Assembly (NCBI GenBank): GCA_958450325.1 | Contig: OY288256.1 | Location: 16,586,557-16,650,556 of the forward strand | Source: Agrostemma githago | Lineage: Eukaryota; Streptophyta; Magnoliopsida; Caryophyllales; Caryophyllaceae | Length of the DNA: 64,000 bases | Direction: 5' to 3' | Part shown: piece by piece, positions 35,581 through 46,220 of the stretch | How positions within the stretch are numbered: position 1 is the stretch's first letter | How the letters are laid out: each line of letters starts with the position of its first letter | The notes under the pieces: generated by a model | Told to the model about the DNA's origin: nothing | The model's database searches: none | The model's input: only the letters and a program-made list of their open reading frames with translations | Made by a program: the position numbers and the translations under genes

Positions 35581-36285
35581 GAGGCTTGGACAAGGCGAAA
35601 GTCAGAGTAGCTACCAAGCCCGCTAAGACCTGGTAGACTTCCGGTCGGGTCGTTTATAGTCCAGTAGACTCGCGTGAAGGGCTCGCCAGCCATAAGCAGA
35701 GGGTCATACCTGTCCTGACGATGATAGCTTCGCGGGGAGTCAGACTTGTAGCATAAGTCCTGGGCGCGACTATATGCGGGCCCATCCCGTATCTTTTCGG
35801 GGAAAATGCCGCCTCGGGCGTTCTGCTGGGGAAGTATATGAGCTGTTCGGGCTTGCTTCTGAAGCCTTGGGTCGCATTTGATGATGATGCTCCGTGGGGA
35901 GTAAAGCTTGCCTCTTCTGGGGAGTAGGTGTACCCGTATGCCGACACATCGCACTTTGGATGTAGCACACCAGGGGAAAGCTGACTCCGTTGGGGGAATT
36001 AAATAGTTTCGCGGGGACTTGCTGCTGAAGTCCGGGGTGTACCTGTATGCTGACACATAACAACTTGTATGTAGGCAAAATGTTGACTCTCGCTGGGGAG
36101 AAAAAAGATTGAAAATTTTGGAAAGACAAAAATTTTGACGCAAAGAAATTTTTAGAAAATCTTAGGAAAGCTCGGGACAGCTTGATTCCTATTCTGGGTT
36201 CAAGTTTGAAATCAGGCCTGCGCGCGCATAGGGCCCAGCTTGCTGAGGAGGCAGGGTAGTTAGGTTTCCTGTTAGGTTTTCCCAT
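35581..36285. other. Retrotransposon 3' non-coding region with imperfect repeats
   Basis: This lies between the polypurine tract and the promoter of the antisense gene. It contains diverged tandem units with GTGTACCYGTATGCYGACACAT and CTGGGGA motifs (for example about 35927-35960 and 36037-36070). Open frames here lack recognisable domains, so I do not call them genes. Confidence 0.5.
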
Positions 36286-36293
36286 TATAAATA
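36286..36293 (+). promoter_or_regulatory. TATA box of the antisense PMD gene
   Basis: TATAAATA on the plus strand lies 98 bp before the ATG at 36391, with a pyrimidine-rich leader (CTCAACTCAAACTCTCC) between them. This suggests that the antisense gene has its own promoter rather than using the LTR. Confidence 0.55.
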
Positions 36294-36390
36294 TGGGGAT
36301 CCCTGCTTCAGTTTTCTGCACCTCAACTCAAACTCTCCTTCTCCTTTCTCAAAATCTTGTAGACTTTCAAGAAAGTTAGGAATCTCTGCT

Positions 36391-37642
36391 ATGGGTATTG
36401 ATCATTTGACGGCTATGCTTCTCGCCTGGTCCCAATACTTTCGGGACGAGGAGAAGGTCAGGCTGACTCAGATGGGGATAGTCAATCTGTTCCCTTTTCA
36501 ACGTCTGATAGTGGATTCGCACTTTCTGGATGCCTGTCTGTCGTTTTGGGACACCACCCATCACGTGTTTGCATTCCCGAGGGGAGAGATGTGTCCTTTG
36601 CCCGAGGAGATTGCGGCCATAGGCGGCTGGGGTCTTGCTATTCAGCCTGCCATTCCCCCATTCTACCCGGATCCGAGGAGGAGATTAAGGGAGTTTTTGG
36701 GTTTGTCTCATGCTGAGGCAAACCGAATGGTGCAGGGAGATACCGTTTCCCTGTTCGATCTAGCTGACAAGTTCATGAACCCACGGGATGTGAGGGCCAC
36801 CCCTGCTCATAGGCGTAGGGCATTTGCCTTTTGCATGCTGCATTGCTATGTGTTTGAAGGGCTGATGGACCTTGACTCATGCATGGGTCAAATCAGGCTG
36901 ATCGGAGTAGTTGACCAGATGGAGACTGGTCATAGCCCTGCTTGGCTAGCCACGGGGGAAATCATTATGGGGCTGGATGCTCGACGGCTTGACCCAACTC
37001 GGCGGCTGACGGGAAGTACCCGTATTCTTCAAGTATGCACCTCGATTTTTTTTTTTTTTCGTTCACGTTTCGCGCGAATTTTCTGATTCTCGTAAGTCAC
37101 TCGATCGAGTGGACCTGTCACTCGATCGAGTGACACTCGTACTGGGCTACTGCCTGTTTTTGACAGGCTTACTCGATCGAGTCAGCTGCTGTACTCGATC
37201 GAGTGGGCTGTAGCGGACCACTCAATGGCTTACGAAGCTTGTGTATGCTTTTCAGATATGGTTGTCGGAACGGCTGTCAATCATAGAGACCCCTCCAAGC
37301 ATTCCCAATTACCGGAGCAGTCAGATTAGCTCTCGAAGGCGGAAGATAAGCTCGAGTCATCGGATTGATCGAGCTTACTGGGACGAGGAATTGGTGTTTC
37401 ACGGGGGTCCTTTGATCAGGTGGACCGTCGCTTGGTGGTTCCTTTCAAAATTGACCGGACTGGCTAAGAGAGACCAAGCCCGATACCTGACGATCTTGTC
37501 CTTAGACTGGATAGTTTACATTTATCCGGACCGCCTCCTAAGGCAGTTCGGTTCGTCTCAGCGCATCCCTGAGACTGAAGCCATTATCAGCGTCCCGCTC
37601 CAATTGACGGATGCTATGTGCGACACTTGGTTGCAGCGATGA
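36391..37642 (+). CDS. Antisense plant-mobile-domain (PMD-like) gene carried by the retrotransposon, two exons
   Basis: Exon 1 is 36391-37032 and exon 2 is 37256-37642; the intron is GT-AG and both junctions are phase 0. The product is about 342 residues. The N-terminal half has the pattern of the plant mobile domain (aminotransferase-like): FPFQRLIVDSHFLDACLSFW, then THHVFAFPRGEMCPLPEEIA and an IGGWGL block. It is transcribed opposite to gag-pol and lies between integrase and the 3' LTR, where Tat-lineage elements often carry an antisense ORF. The stop at 37640 is followed by about 390 bp that still look partly coding (EESEEARKALK-like, then a charged tail), so the protein may once have been longer. 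Function is unknown. The assignment is by pattern only. Confidence 0.7.
37098..37206. repeat. Palindrome cluster inside the antisense-gene intron
   Basis: CACTCGATCGAGTG occurs at 37098 and 37119, and shorter ACTCGATCGAGT versions at 37171 and 37193. Between them is GGGCTACTGCCTGTTTTT. That phrase resembles the GGGCTACTGCCCAGTTTTT found between palindromes inside the LTRs, so the intron appears to contain an LTR-derived module. Confidence 0.85.
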
Positions 37643-38293
37643 TTTACTCGTCCCACATGGACGGTACCTAGCCCTTGCCAATCCGCTTGGGTATCACGGG
37701 CTTATCAGAAGTGAACTTCTGAAGAGTCCGAGGAAGCTCGGAAGGCCTTAAAAGTTGATGAGGCCATCGAATTGGTTCAACGTGAGTCGGCGAAGGATAA
37801 CAGGGATTTCTTCACCGAGGAACACATTCCTGAGACCACAGTCCGGGGAGAATCGGGTCTTAAGTCACAAACTAAGACTCGATCTAAGGAAGTCGGTTCT
37901 AGCAGCACTCGAGGGCAGACCGACCTGGAACGACGACTTGGGCCGAGATTGGCGGTCCGGGACCGACTTGGTCCGCGTGACCGGCTCAGGTCAGGGCTCG
38001 ACTTGGGCCCATTGATATGACAGGGGAGTCGGGTTCAAACACTCGAGCCCGTGCTAGAGAAGTTCCCGTGGTGATTCGGGAACGCTCCCCTCCGCGTCGT
38101 CGTCAGTGGACGACTAGGGATGCCAAGGACAAGGGGAAGGGCAAGATGCCCTAAATGCCGAGTCCTTAGATTTATTATTATTTAAGTATTATTATTATTA
38201 TTATTTGTTGTGTGCCCCTTTTTTTTGTGTATATTTTTTGAATTCCTGCACTTTGTAATTTTCCGAGTTTATCGGGATTTTTTTTTTTGAATT

Positions 38294-38299
38294 AATAAA
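38294..38299 (+). terminator. Poly(A) signal of the antisense gene (candidate)
   Basis: AATAAA in a T-rich context lies downstream of the antisense coding region and about 260 bp before the end of the convergent gag-pol frame. Confidence 0.4.
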
Positions 38300-38555
38300 G
38301 GAAGTTTATTATAAAACCGCTCCTGTCTTTTCTTGATTGCATTGGTTGTACCCTTTTGAGGGGTTGCCTACGTATCCGCGATTAGCAGAATCAAACCAAA
38401 CGTAGTTCAAGCATAGGAAATTTGCAATCTCGAATTACACCAAGACTATTGGTTCAAGATGTTTATGACAGTAGAATAAGTAATTCTAGCTCATTGACTT
38501 GCTTTTTGTAAAAAAAATGATTTTGATAAAATTTGCTAATGACATTGAGAAATGG

Positions 38556-41500
38556 CTAAGGGTAGTAACGCTTCAGCTGGTCTAGGTTGGTTGGGTTGAC
38601 AAACTCGTTCCCATCCAGGTCCGTCAGCATCACTGCTCCCCCCGATAGGATTTTCTTCACCAGATATGGCCCAGCCCAATTGGGTTTGAATTTTCCCCTC
38701 GGGTCAACTGGTAGCAAAGCTCGAATAGACTTAAGGACTAGATCGCCCTCCTTGATGTGTCTGGGCCTTACTCTCTTGTTGAAGGCCCGTTGGATCCTCT
38801 TCTGGTAGATTTGGATATTATTGAGGGCACGAGACCGTCGTTCGTCTAGTAAAACCAGTGAGTCATATCGTGCTTGAACCCAGTCAGCTTCGGGTACTTG
38901 ACTTTCTAGCAGAAATCTGAGGGACGGTACCTCCAGCTCGACTGGTTGGACTGCCTCCATCCCGTAGGTTAGGTAATATGGTGTCGCCCCGGTTGCGGTG
39001 CGAATTGACGTTCGATATCCCCATAGGGCAAAAGGTATTTTGTCGGGCCAGTCCCGGTAATTGTCAGCCATCTTTTTGAGTATGGTGACAATTGTTTTAT
39101 TAGCCGCCTCTACTGCTCCATTTGTTTGGGGACGGTAAGGCGAGGAAGTATGCCTTTGGATTTTATACTTGGTCAGTAGGGCCGCAGTCTCGGCTTGAAA
39201 ATGAGTCCCGTGATCACTGATAAATTCAGCGGGAATCCCATATCGACATATTATCTTGTTTTGGATAAACTTGGCGACATGCTTGGCAGTGAGGATGCGA
39301 TATGATTCAGCTTCGACCCATTTGGTGAAATAGTCGATAGCTACCAAAATAAAGCAGTGCCCACCGGTACCCGAGGGATTTATTTTCCCGATTATGTCGA
39401 TACCCCACGTTGAGAATGGCCAGGGTGACGTCATGGTATAGAGTAGTGATGACGGCATATGTTGCACATTGCCAAAACTTTGACAGTTATGACAATGTTT
39501 GACATACGACCGGCAATCGGCTTCCATGGTATTCCAGTAATAACCGAGCCTCATGATTTTCCGGACCAGCATGTGGGCATTCATGTGTGGGCCGTTCTCA
39601 CCATCATGTACTTCGGCCATAACCTTTTCAGCCTTATACTTGTCAACACAAAGGAGAAGAGCCCCCTGTGCCGTTTTCTTGTACAGTTGTCCGTCGTCGG
39701 TGCGGATGAACTGGGTGGCTAGCCTCCGTAAGGCTTTCTTGGCTCGACCTTCCATCCCGGGAGGATATTCTCCGTTTGTCAGGTATTTGAACACAGCTTG
39801 GTACCATGGTTCGGGATCAGTTAACTCAATGTCTTCGATGTCGCAGATGTATGCTGGCTCGGACCGTCTTTCGACGCAAATCGGCATACTAGTCACGTGG
39901 TCGGGAATATTCAGTAAAGATGCCAATTTTGAGAGTGCATCTGCGAACTGATTTTCTTCCCGGGGTAGGTATATATACTCTACCGTTTGGAATTGTTTCT
40001 CGAGATCCCGTACTCGTGCCTGGTAGGCCACGAGATTAGCATTTCGAGTTTTCCATTTTTGAAGTGCTTGGTTAATGACCAAGGATGAGTCACCATGTAC
40101 CCGAAGATTTGTAATCCCCAGATTGGCGGCGGCTTGTAGCCCGTAAATGCATGCTTCGTACTCTGCTGCATTATTAGTAACATCAAAGTCCATTTTGATG
40201 GAGACGGGAGTATGTTCCCCTTTTGGTGAAATTAGGAGGATCCCAACTCCGAACCCTCGAAAATTGGATGCTCCATCGAAGTATAAATCCCAAGTTTCAG
40301 TATCAGTATGGAAAATATCTTCATCTAGGAAGGACCAAGTGTCGGTGTATCCTTCTTCGGTTATCGGGCTATCGGCGAGAAATTCAGCTACTACTCGACC
40401 TTTAATAGCCTTTAACGGTACAAACTTTAAGTCGAACTCTGCCAGCATTAGAGTCCATCTAGAGATTCGTCCGTTGAGAACGGGCTTTTCAAAGATGTAT
40501 TTGATGGGGTCCATCTTGGATAGCACATGGACCTCGTAACTGAGCATATAATGTCGGAGTTTCTTGGTGGCCCAGACTAGAGCCAAACACGTCTTTTCGA
40601 GCATGGTATATTTGCACTCATACTCTAAAAACTTCTTGCTGATGTAGTAAATGGCTCTTTCTTCGGAGTCAACTGTCTGAGCCAGCATAGCCCCCATGGC
40701 TGTCTCGGTCGTCGTTAGGTATAACGACAGAGGCAAACCGGGTTGAGGTGGCATTAAGACTGGCGGAGCAGACAGAATTTCTTTGATTTTGTCGAAAGCG
40801 GTTTGGCACTTGTCATCCCATAGTACCCGTTCTCCCACTTTCAGTTTCTTGAAAATTGGTTCACACACCATGGTTAACCTGGAAATGAACCGACTGATGT
40901 ACTGGACTTTCCCGAGGAATCCCCTTATTTCTTTTTCGGTTTTAGGAGGTTGCATCTCGGTAATGGCTTTGATTTTAGCTGGATCGACTTCGATACCTCG
41001 TTGGCTAACGATATGACCCAGTAATTTGCCTGATGTTACCCCGAAACTGCACTTTTGAGGGTTTAACCTCATGTTGTATCTGCGCAATCGGGTGAAGAAC
41101 TTTCTTAGGGCGGTGATGTGACCGTCCCGTTCTTTGGATTTGACGATCATGTCGTCTACATAAACTTCTACCTCTTTATGCATCATGTCGTGTAATAAAG
41201 TGGTATCAGTTCTTTGATATGTGGCCCCGGCATTAATGAGACCGAAAGGCATGACGGTATAGCAGTAAGTACCCCAAGGTGTGGTGAAGGTAGTCTTACT
41301 CATGTCTTCTTCCGCCATCTTGATTTGATTATACCCGGCATACCCGTCCATGAATGATAGAAGAGCATGATCGGCCGTGTTATCCACCAGTATGTCGATG
41401 TGTGGTAACGGAAATTCATCTTTCGGGCTCGCCTTGTTAAGATCCCGAAAATCTACACATGCCCGCACCTTACCGTCCTTTTTAGGAACCGGCACGATGT

Positions 41501-44500
41501 TTGCCACCCAGTCCGGATATTCGGACACTTGTATGAAACCGGCTTTGAACTGTTTATCGACTTCTTCTTTTACTTTGAGAGACCATTCGGGCCTCATCCG
41601 ACAAAGCTTCTGTTTGACCGGTTTGCACCCGTCTTTGATTGGTATGTGGTGCTCGACTATTTCCCGGTCTATCCCCGGCATGTCCTTGTAGGACCATGCG
41701 AAGCCATCCTTGAACTCTTGGAGGAGGTTTACGAACTGTTGTTTCTCCTCGGGATCTAAGGATAACCCTATCTTAAGTGTTTGAGGTTCTAAGGTTGTTC
41801 CCACATTTATGGACTCGGTTTCTTCGATCACCGGGTTTCGGGACTCCCTTTGCTCTAGTTGCTCGATCAAATGCGGAGGTAAGGGTACCTGTTCGTCTGG
41901 CTTCTCAATGTCATAGCATAAAACATTTTTAAAAGCAGAATTTGAAAGAGACAAGTCGTAAGCAGAACGGTTGTTATTATTGATTGAAAATTTGGAGAAC
42001 AGCTCAAAGAGAGCAGCCATCTGATCATTGGTCAGTGGCGGGATAGGCAGGGCACTCGGGACAGACCCCGAAGTGCCAGCAGCAGGAATAATAAAAGGGA
42101 GGGGGGTTACAGGAGTGACTCTAGCACCGACTTCCCTAGACTCGACCTCAGACTCTGACTCAGACTCCGACTCAGACTCGGACTCGGACTCAGACTCAGG
42201 CATGTCTCCCTCTCCGGTGACCAGCTTGTAGATCCTTCCCTGACTGTCAGTCCACTTGACAGTCTTCCTCCAGGCCCTGTTTCCCGTCTCGGAACCAACA
42301 TCCGAGATCAGCTTGGTCGGGTCAAACCTGTTGCTGCGGAGAATCAGGTTGACCAGGTCTTCCTTTGGAGTTGGGGCTACGGTGTCTTCCCCAAATAGTA
42401 GCCCTAGTGCGGGCTCAGCATCTTCAGCTCCATTGGACTGGATGAGGGTGAACACATCATCCGGAATGTAGTTGCAGTCCCGGGCCAAGTGGGTCCCGAG
42501 CTGCATAGCATTGGGTTGGTATAGACCAACCTGGATAGCCCCAAACACCGGTGTGACAAAGTAGTCAGCCAACCGTGGGCTATAAGGGCTCAAGTAGATA
42601 CCCTTAAGGATGTTGCAGGCCTTTTCGATCCCTGCTCGGACAACATTGTCGGGGGTGATGGCATAACCGAGACCAAAGTGAGATTCTTCGTCTTTGAAAA
42701 CCTCGATGATCTTCCCAGCTGGAAGATCGGGTCGAGAAGTAGCCCCCGGAAAGTATCCTAGGTTTTGGAGCATCATGTCGATACTCGTAGTGAAGTAAGG
42801 CCTAAAGAGGTACTCTTCCTCGATCATCCCCACAAAATCGAACCCCCAGAGGTCCGTGCGTCCCGTGGCGTTACAGCTAGCCACAGTCATTGGTGTCGCC
42901 TCTAAAGTGATGACATCGTTAAGCAGAGGCATCTTGATCTTTCGGTGGAGGGTGGAGGACACCGCCTTGACTGCGTGGATCCAAGGCCTACCCAGGAGCA
43001 AGTTGAATGACGAGGTGACATCAATCACCTGGAACTCGAGCTCCTTCTCTATCGGGCCAGTGATGATGGTCAGTTTCACGGCCCCAGCTACCGACTTCGG
43101 GCTCCCATCGAAAGCTTGGATGGTCTGAGCAGTCGGGACATAGTCGGCCTCGGTAATGCCGAGGGCTTTTGCGGTCCTTAGAGGAAGGACGTTCACAGCA
43201 GACCCGTCATCAACTAGGGTCATGGGAAGGTATTTTCCTCGGCAGACCACCATGATGTAGAGGGCCAGGTTATGGGTGGCCCCAAATGGTGGTAGGTCGG
43301 CTTCGGAGAAAGTGATCACCGGTCCTTCTTCCTTAGCCTTGCCTTTTAGGTGGGGCAAGACCGTGGCTACCATTTCAGCAGGGGTAACCAAAGAGTCGAC
43401 CTTAATTTGATCGAGAGCCTTTGTAAGTGCTTCTCGATGTTCTTGAGAACTAACCAGGAGTTGCCATATAGTGAGGTCAACTCGGGTCTTCTTCAATTGT
43501 TTCACAAGAGCCGTTTCAGCAGTTGGCTCTTCAGAGGCGACTTCCGTAATGACGGTTGTCGGGATAGGGGTGTCCCTAGAGCTAGTGGCTTGAAAGGGAC
43601 GGCCAAGGTGGTTACTGGTTAAGACTCGAGATTTAGTCTTTCGAATCTCCTCGGCGGTAATGGGGACAGCTTCCCCTTTGGCGAGGTAGACGTCTTCCTC
43701 GTCGTCGAACCAGATCCCGTTCACTTGCGGGATAAATGGGGAGATAAGGTGGGAGCAATCGATCACCTCCCCGGTAAAGATGGCGTGGGAGCTGAAAGGA
43801 TTTTCCTTGTTACTGGGCTTATCTCTGGGCAGCGGGATTTTACCGCTTTCAATCAGGTCTTGGATCAAGTGCTTCAGCTTCCAGCACTTCTCGGTATCAT
43901 GCCCATTGCCTTGGTGGTATTGGCAATAGGCTTGGGCATTGTAGTTCTTGGAGCGTCGCTCAACCGGAACTTCAGGAGTTGGGCCTATCGGTTGGATTAG
44001 GCCTTTTGAGGACAGCCTTTGTAAGGCATAAGTATAGGTCGTACCTATATCGGTGAAAACCCGAGGTGGGGTGTTCCTCTTGGACGGGGCATCTAGTAGA
44101 TTAACCGCGTCGAAAATGCTGCGGGTTGCAGCTTGAGGCTTGGTTGTGGAGGAAGAAGCCCTTTGGTAACCCTTAGCAGCGGCCTTAGTGAGGCCTTCCA
44201 GTCTCAGATCATCTTCAATCCTCATACCCATTTCAGTAAGGGTGGTGAAATTGGGTATGACGGCATATCGGAGGTGAACCCGGTAGGATGGGAGGAGGTT
44301 CTTAACAAAGGCCTCCACTAAAGTCTTCTCACTGGGCTTATCGACCAGTTTCACGCTCTCGGCCCTCCATCGTTGAAGGTATTTGGTAAAACCTTCTTTC
44401 GGCTCCTGGGCCATAACTTCCAGAGATCTCATTGTGGTTTGGATCTCGGTGTTGTCAGCATAGTTCCGAGCGAACTCGGTGGCCACATCATCCCATGTAG

Positions 44501-44969
44501 GGTATTTCTTCGGGTCTAGCCTGTAGTACCAGGCCCGAGGGTGCTTTTCAAGAGACACAGCAAAGAGGTTCTTGAACATGGTGGAGTCCACCCCTTTGAT
44601 GGCCATGAACTCCTTGAAGGCCCGTACATGTAGTAACGGGTCTTCTGTCCCTTCGAACATAGGCAAACCGGTGAGGTTCAGGTTTGCAGGCAGCTTGTCA
44701 CTTAGCGGGTTATACTCCCGACTGTTTTCCCGGTGAATGTTGTTATTCCCAGTTAAATGAACTTGTTCTTCTAGTCGGCGGACTGAGCTAACCAGTTCAG
44801 CTAAAGGTCCGGTAGTTCCGGTAGTAGGAGTCTTGTGCTCCACCGAAGCCAATCGAGTGACGATAGCAACTTGCCCAGCCCTCATTTCATTCAGTTGGGC
44901 ATCGATGTCGGCCTGCTTCTCGATCATGGCATCAACGGAGGTTTTCAGTTCAGCTAAAGCAGTTTCCAT
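38556..44969 (-). CDS. Gag-pol polyprotein, Tat lineage (2137 residues, intact)
   Basis: One uninterrupted frame from ATG at 44969. Gag (about 1-470) has a coiled-coil-like start, a capsid-type region and a degenerate zinc knuckle (CQYHQGNGHDTEKC, about 355). Protease has its active site in VDDGSAVNVLP (about 586). A linker holds a Ser-Glu repeat (about 920-945). Reverse transcriptase has YVDDM at about 1269. A first RNase H is followed by a second, archaeal-type RNase H (DLYFDGASN, about 1561). Integrase has an HHCC finger (C-terminal half HCHNC), then Asp in WGIDIIG (about 1854), Asp in ISDHGTHF (about 1917) and Glu in GAVEAANK (about 1952), a D-35-E spacing. No chromodomain is seen at the C-terminus. 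Dual RNase H marks the Tat group. All catalytic boxes look intact, so the element may be competent. Confidence 0.96.
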   Translation of the reverse strand: METALAELKTSVDAMIEKQADIDAQLNEMRAGQVAIVTRLASVEHKTPTTGTTGPLAELVSSVRRLEEQVHLTGNNNIHRENSREYNPLSDKLPANLNLTGLPMFEGTEDPLLHVRAFKEFMAIKGVDSTMFKNLFAVSLEKHPRAWYYRLDPKKYPTWDDVATEFARNYADNTEIQTTMRSLEVMAQEPKEGFTKYLQRWRAESVKLVDKPSEKTLVEAFVKNLLPSYRVHLRYAVIPNFTTLTEMGMRIEDDLRLEGLTKAAAKGYQRASSSTTKPQAATRSIFDAVNLLDAPSKRNTPPRVFTDIGTTYTYALQRLSSKGLIQPIGPTPEVPVERRSKNYNAQAYCQYHQGNGHDTEKCWKLKHLIQDLIESGKIPLPRDKPSNKENPFSSHAIFTGEVIDCSHLISPFIPQVNGIWFDDEEDVYLAKGEAVPITAEEIRKTKSRVLTSNHLGRPFQATSSRDTPIPTTVITEVASEEPTAETALVKQLKKTRVDLTIWQLLVSSQEHREALTKALDQIKVDSLVTPAEMVATVLPHLKGKAKEEGPVITFSEADLPPFGATHNLALYIMVVCRGKYLPMTLVDDGSAVNVLPLRTAKALGITEADYVPTAQTIQAFDGSPKSVAGAVKLTIITGPIEKELEFQVIDVTSSFNLLLGRPWIHAVKAVSSTLHRKIKMPLLNDVITLEATPMTVASCNATGRTDLWGFDFVGMIEEEYLFRPYFTTSIDMMLQNLGYFPGATSRPDLPAGKIIEVFKDEESHFGLGYAITPDNVVRAGIEKACNILKGIYLSPYSPRLADYFVTPVFGAIQVGLYQPNAMQLGTHLARDCNYIPDDVFTLIQSNGAEDAEPALGLLFGEDTVAPTPKEDLVNLILRSNRFDPTKLISDVGSETGNRAWRKTVKWTDSQGRIYKLVTGEGDMPESESESESESESESESEVESREVGARVTPVTPLPFIIPAAGTSGSVPSALPIPPLTNDQMAALFELFSKFSINNNNRSAYDLSLSNSAFKNVLCYDIEKPDEQVPLPPHLIEQLEQRESRNPVIEETESINVGTTLEPQTLKIGLSLDPEEKQQFVNLLQEFKDGFAWSYKDMPGIDREIVEHHIPIKDGCKPVKQKLCRMRPEWSLKVKEEVDKQFKAGFIQVSEYPDWVANIVPVPKKDGKVRACVDFRDLNKASPKDEFPLPHIDILVDNTADHALLSFMDGYAGYNQIKMAEEDMSKTTFTTPWGTYCYTVMPFGLINAGATYQRTDTTLLHDMMHKEVEVYVDDMIVKSKERDGHITALRKFFTRLRRYNMRLNPQKCSFGVTSGKLLGHIVSQRGIEVDPAKIKAITEMQPPKTEKEIRGFLGKVQYISRFISRLTMVCEPIFKKLKVGERVLWDDKCQTAFDKIKEILSAPPVLMPPQPGLPLSLYLTTTETAMGAMLAQTVDSEERAIYYISKKFLEYECKYTMLEKTCLALVWATKKLRHYMLSYEVHVLSKMDPIKYIFEKPVLNGRISRWTLMLAEFDLKFVPLKAIKGRVVAEFLADSPITEEGYTDTWSFLDEDIFHTDTETWDLYFDGASNFRGFGVGILLISPKGEHTPVSIKMDFDVTNNAAEYEACIYGLQAAANLGITNLRVHGDSSLVINQALQKWKTRNANLVAYQARVRDLEKQFQTVEYIYLPREENQFADALSKLASLLNIPDHVTSMPICVERRSEPAYICDIEDIELTDPEPWYQAVFKYLTNGEYPPGMEGRAKKALRRLATQFIRTDDGQLYKKTAQGALLLCVDKYKAEKVMAEVHDGENGPHMNAHMLVRKIMRLGYYWNTMEADCRSYVKHCHNCQSFGNVQHMPSSLLYTMTSPWPFSTWGIDIIGKINPSGTGGHCFILVAIDYFTKWVEAESYRILTAKHVAKFIQNKIICRYGIPAEFISDHGTHFQAETAALLTKYKIQRHTSSPYRPQTNGAVEAANKTIVTILKKMADNYRDWPDKIPFALWGYRTSIRTATGATPYYLTYGMEAVQPVELEVPSLRFLLESQVPEADWVQARYDSLVLLDERRSRALNNIQIYQKRIQRAFNKRVRPRHIKEGDLVLKSIRALLPVDPRGKFKPNWAGPYLVKKILSGGAVMLTDLDGNEFVNPTNLDQLKRYYP
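42147..42200 (-). repeat. Ser-Glu coding repeat in gag-pol
   Basis: A hexanucleotide-type repeat (GAGTCN/TCNGAG) encodes alternating Ser and Glu between protease and reverse transcriptase. It is a likely disordered acidic linker and a site prone to length change. Confidence 0.85.
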
Positions 44970-46197
44970 CCTGCGAGTGTGTCTGGTTGATGGTGGCCTG
45001 TCTGTAAGAACACCACGTAATCAGAAACCGAACCCAGTCTTGGAATCAAAGGAAACAGCACATCCCAAGCGACCCAAAAAGAAAGGACTGAGTGGAAAAG
45101 ACTCGAGAAAGACATCTAGACGGATGACTCGTGGGTGGTATGACTTCCTTAGGATTTCGGCTTTGTGGGCCTAGTCCCGTTCGAAGGAAGGTCCACGTGA
45201 GATTACTCCCCAGACTTTTGACTCGAGTGTATGGACGGACTTTCCTTTGTAGGGGTATGCCCTACGCGGGTTGGTCGTGCCTTGACAGATAAGGCGGACT
45301 CGGGAAAGGGGAGAAACTCGTGATATAGGATCGACAGAGTTTCGACGCTATAAACCCTCTACGTACTATGCAAAGACCCGACACACGGATAGACGGTAGG
45401 TCCTATAATAAGGAAGGTTTATTTAGGAAAGTTGAAAGTTGAGGTTTGAATGCAAAAATGAACGAATTTCCGAGAGTTTTGAAAACTGAATTCGGAATTT
45501 CGAAAACCGAGATTAGAATTTTGAAAAGGAAAATTCCGAAAATCAAGGTGGTGGGGGCGGAAATTCGAGAATTAAAACGGACAGCATGCCGACTACAGAA
45601 AAGGACATTTTGAGTCAAATCGTTGATCCTAAATTTCGGCGGCATTCCGAGCTTTGAAAATTGGATATTTTGAAAAGGTGAGTCCTGAAATGGGCAGCAT
45701 TTCGGGTTTTTTTCAAAATTGGGTGTTTTAGAATGACGGGTCCCGAAATGGACAGTATTTCGGGTTTTTTTTTTGAAATTTGGTATTTTGGAAAGATGCA
45801 ATTTTGAAATGACGGTTTTTGAAAAATGACACGGAAACCAAGTAGCACGTAGTCAAACAAGCATTATAACGACGCTTATGTATGCTTTACACTAAGTCTC
45901 GGTCGGTCAAAATAGGGTCTATACCAACAACGATGGCTTTCTCATGTGATGGACGGACTCCCTAAGCCGAGTTGGTCTTAGGACATGCCGCAAAACCGAG
46001 ACGAGTTTCACCATCGATGTTTTTAGCGCACCCATGTAGGAATGCACCGCGGTATAGTGGGACGTCGGTCACAAGTAACCGGCCCGGGCAAAAATGGGTT
46101 ATGCATGAATCATTAAACTAATGCACGCACACTATTCTACGAACGATTTCTCTTCGAGTCTCACCCTGGGAACCCCGATGACATGTGGTACATCAGG
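44970..46197 (-). other. Retrotransposon leader (between primer site and gag)
   Basis: Non-coding 1.2-kb leader, colinear with 24102-25325. It includes about three diverged roughly 63-bp tandem units (AACCCGAAATGCTGYCCRTTTCG-like, about 45640-45840). Short open frames are not conserved between the two copies, so no gene is called. Confidence 0.7.
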
Positions 46198-46199
46198 TA

Positions 46200-46217
46200 T
46201 CCCCAGCGGAGTCGCCA
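46200..46217 (-). other. Primer binding site of the full-length retrotransposon
   Basis: On the minus strand TGGCGACTCCGCTGGGGA follows the 5' LTR after a few bases, identical to the primer site of the truncated copy at 24084. Confidence 0.8.
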
Positions 46218-46220
46218 AAT

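Noticed and set aside
35559..36321. Overlapping minus-strand open frames up to 194 codons between the 3' LTR and the antisense gene
   Set aside because: No domain, strong internal DNA repeats, and they overlap the LTR end. Treated as non-coding retrotransposon DNA.
45403..45860. Minus-strand frames in the retrotransposon leader (132 and 81 codons)
   Set aside because: The corresponding region of the truncated copy (24445-24929) does not keep the frame, and the sequence is tandem-repeat derived.
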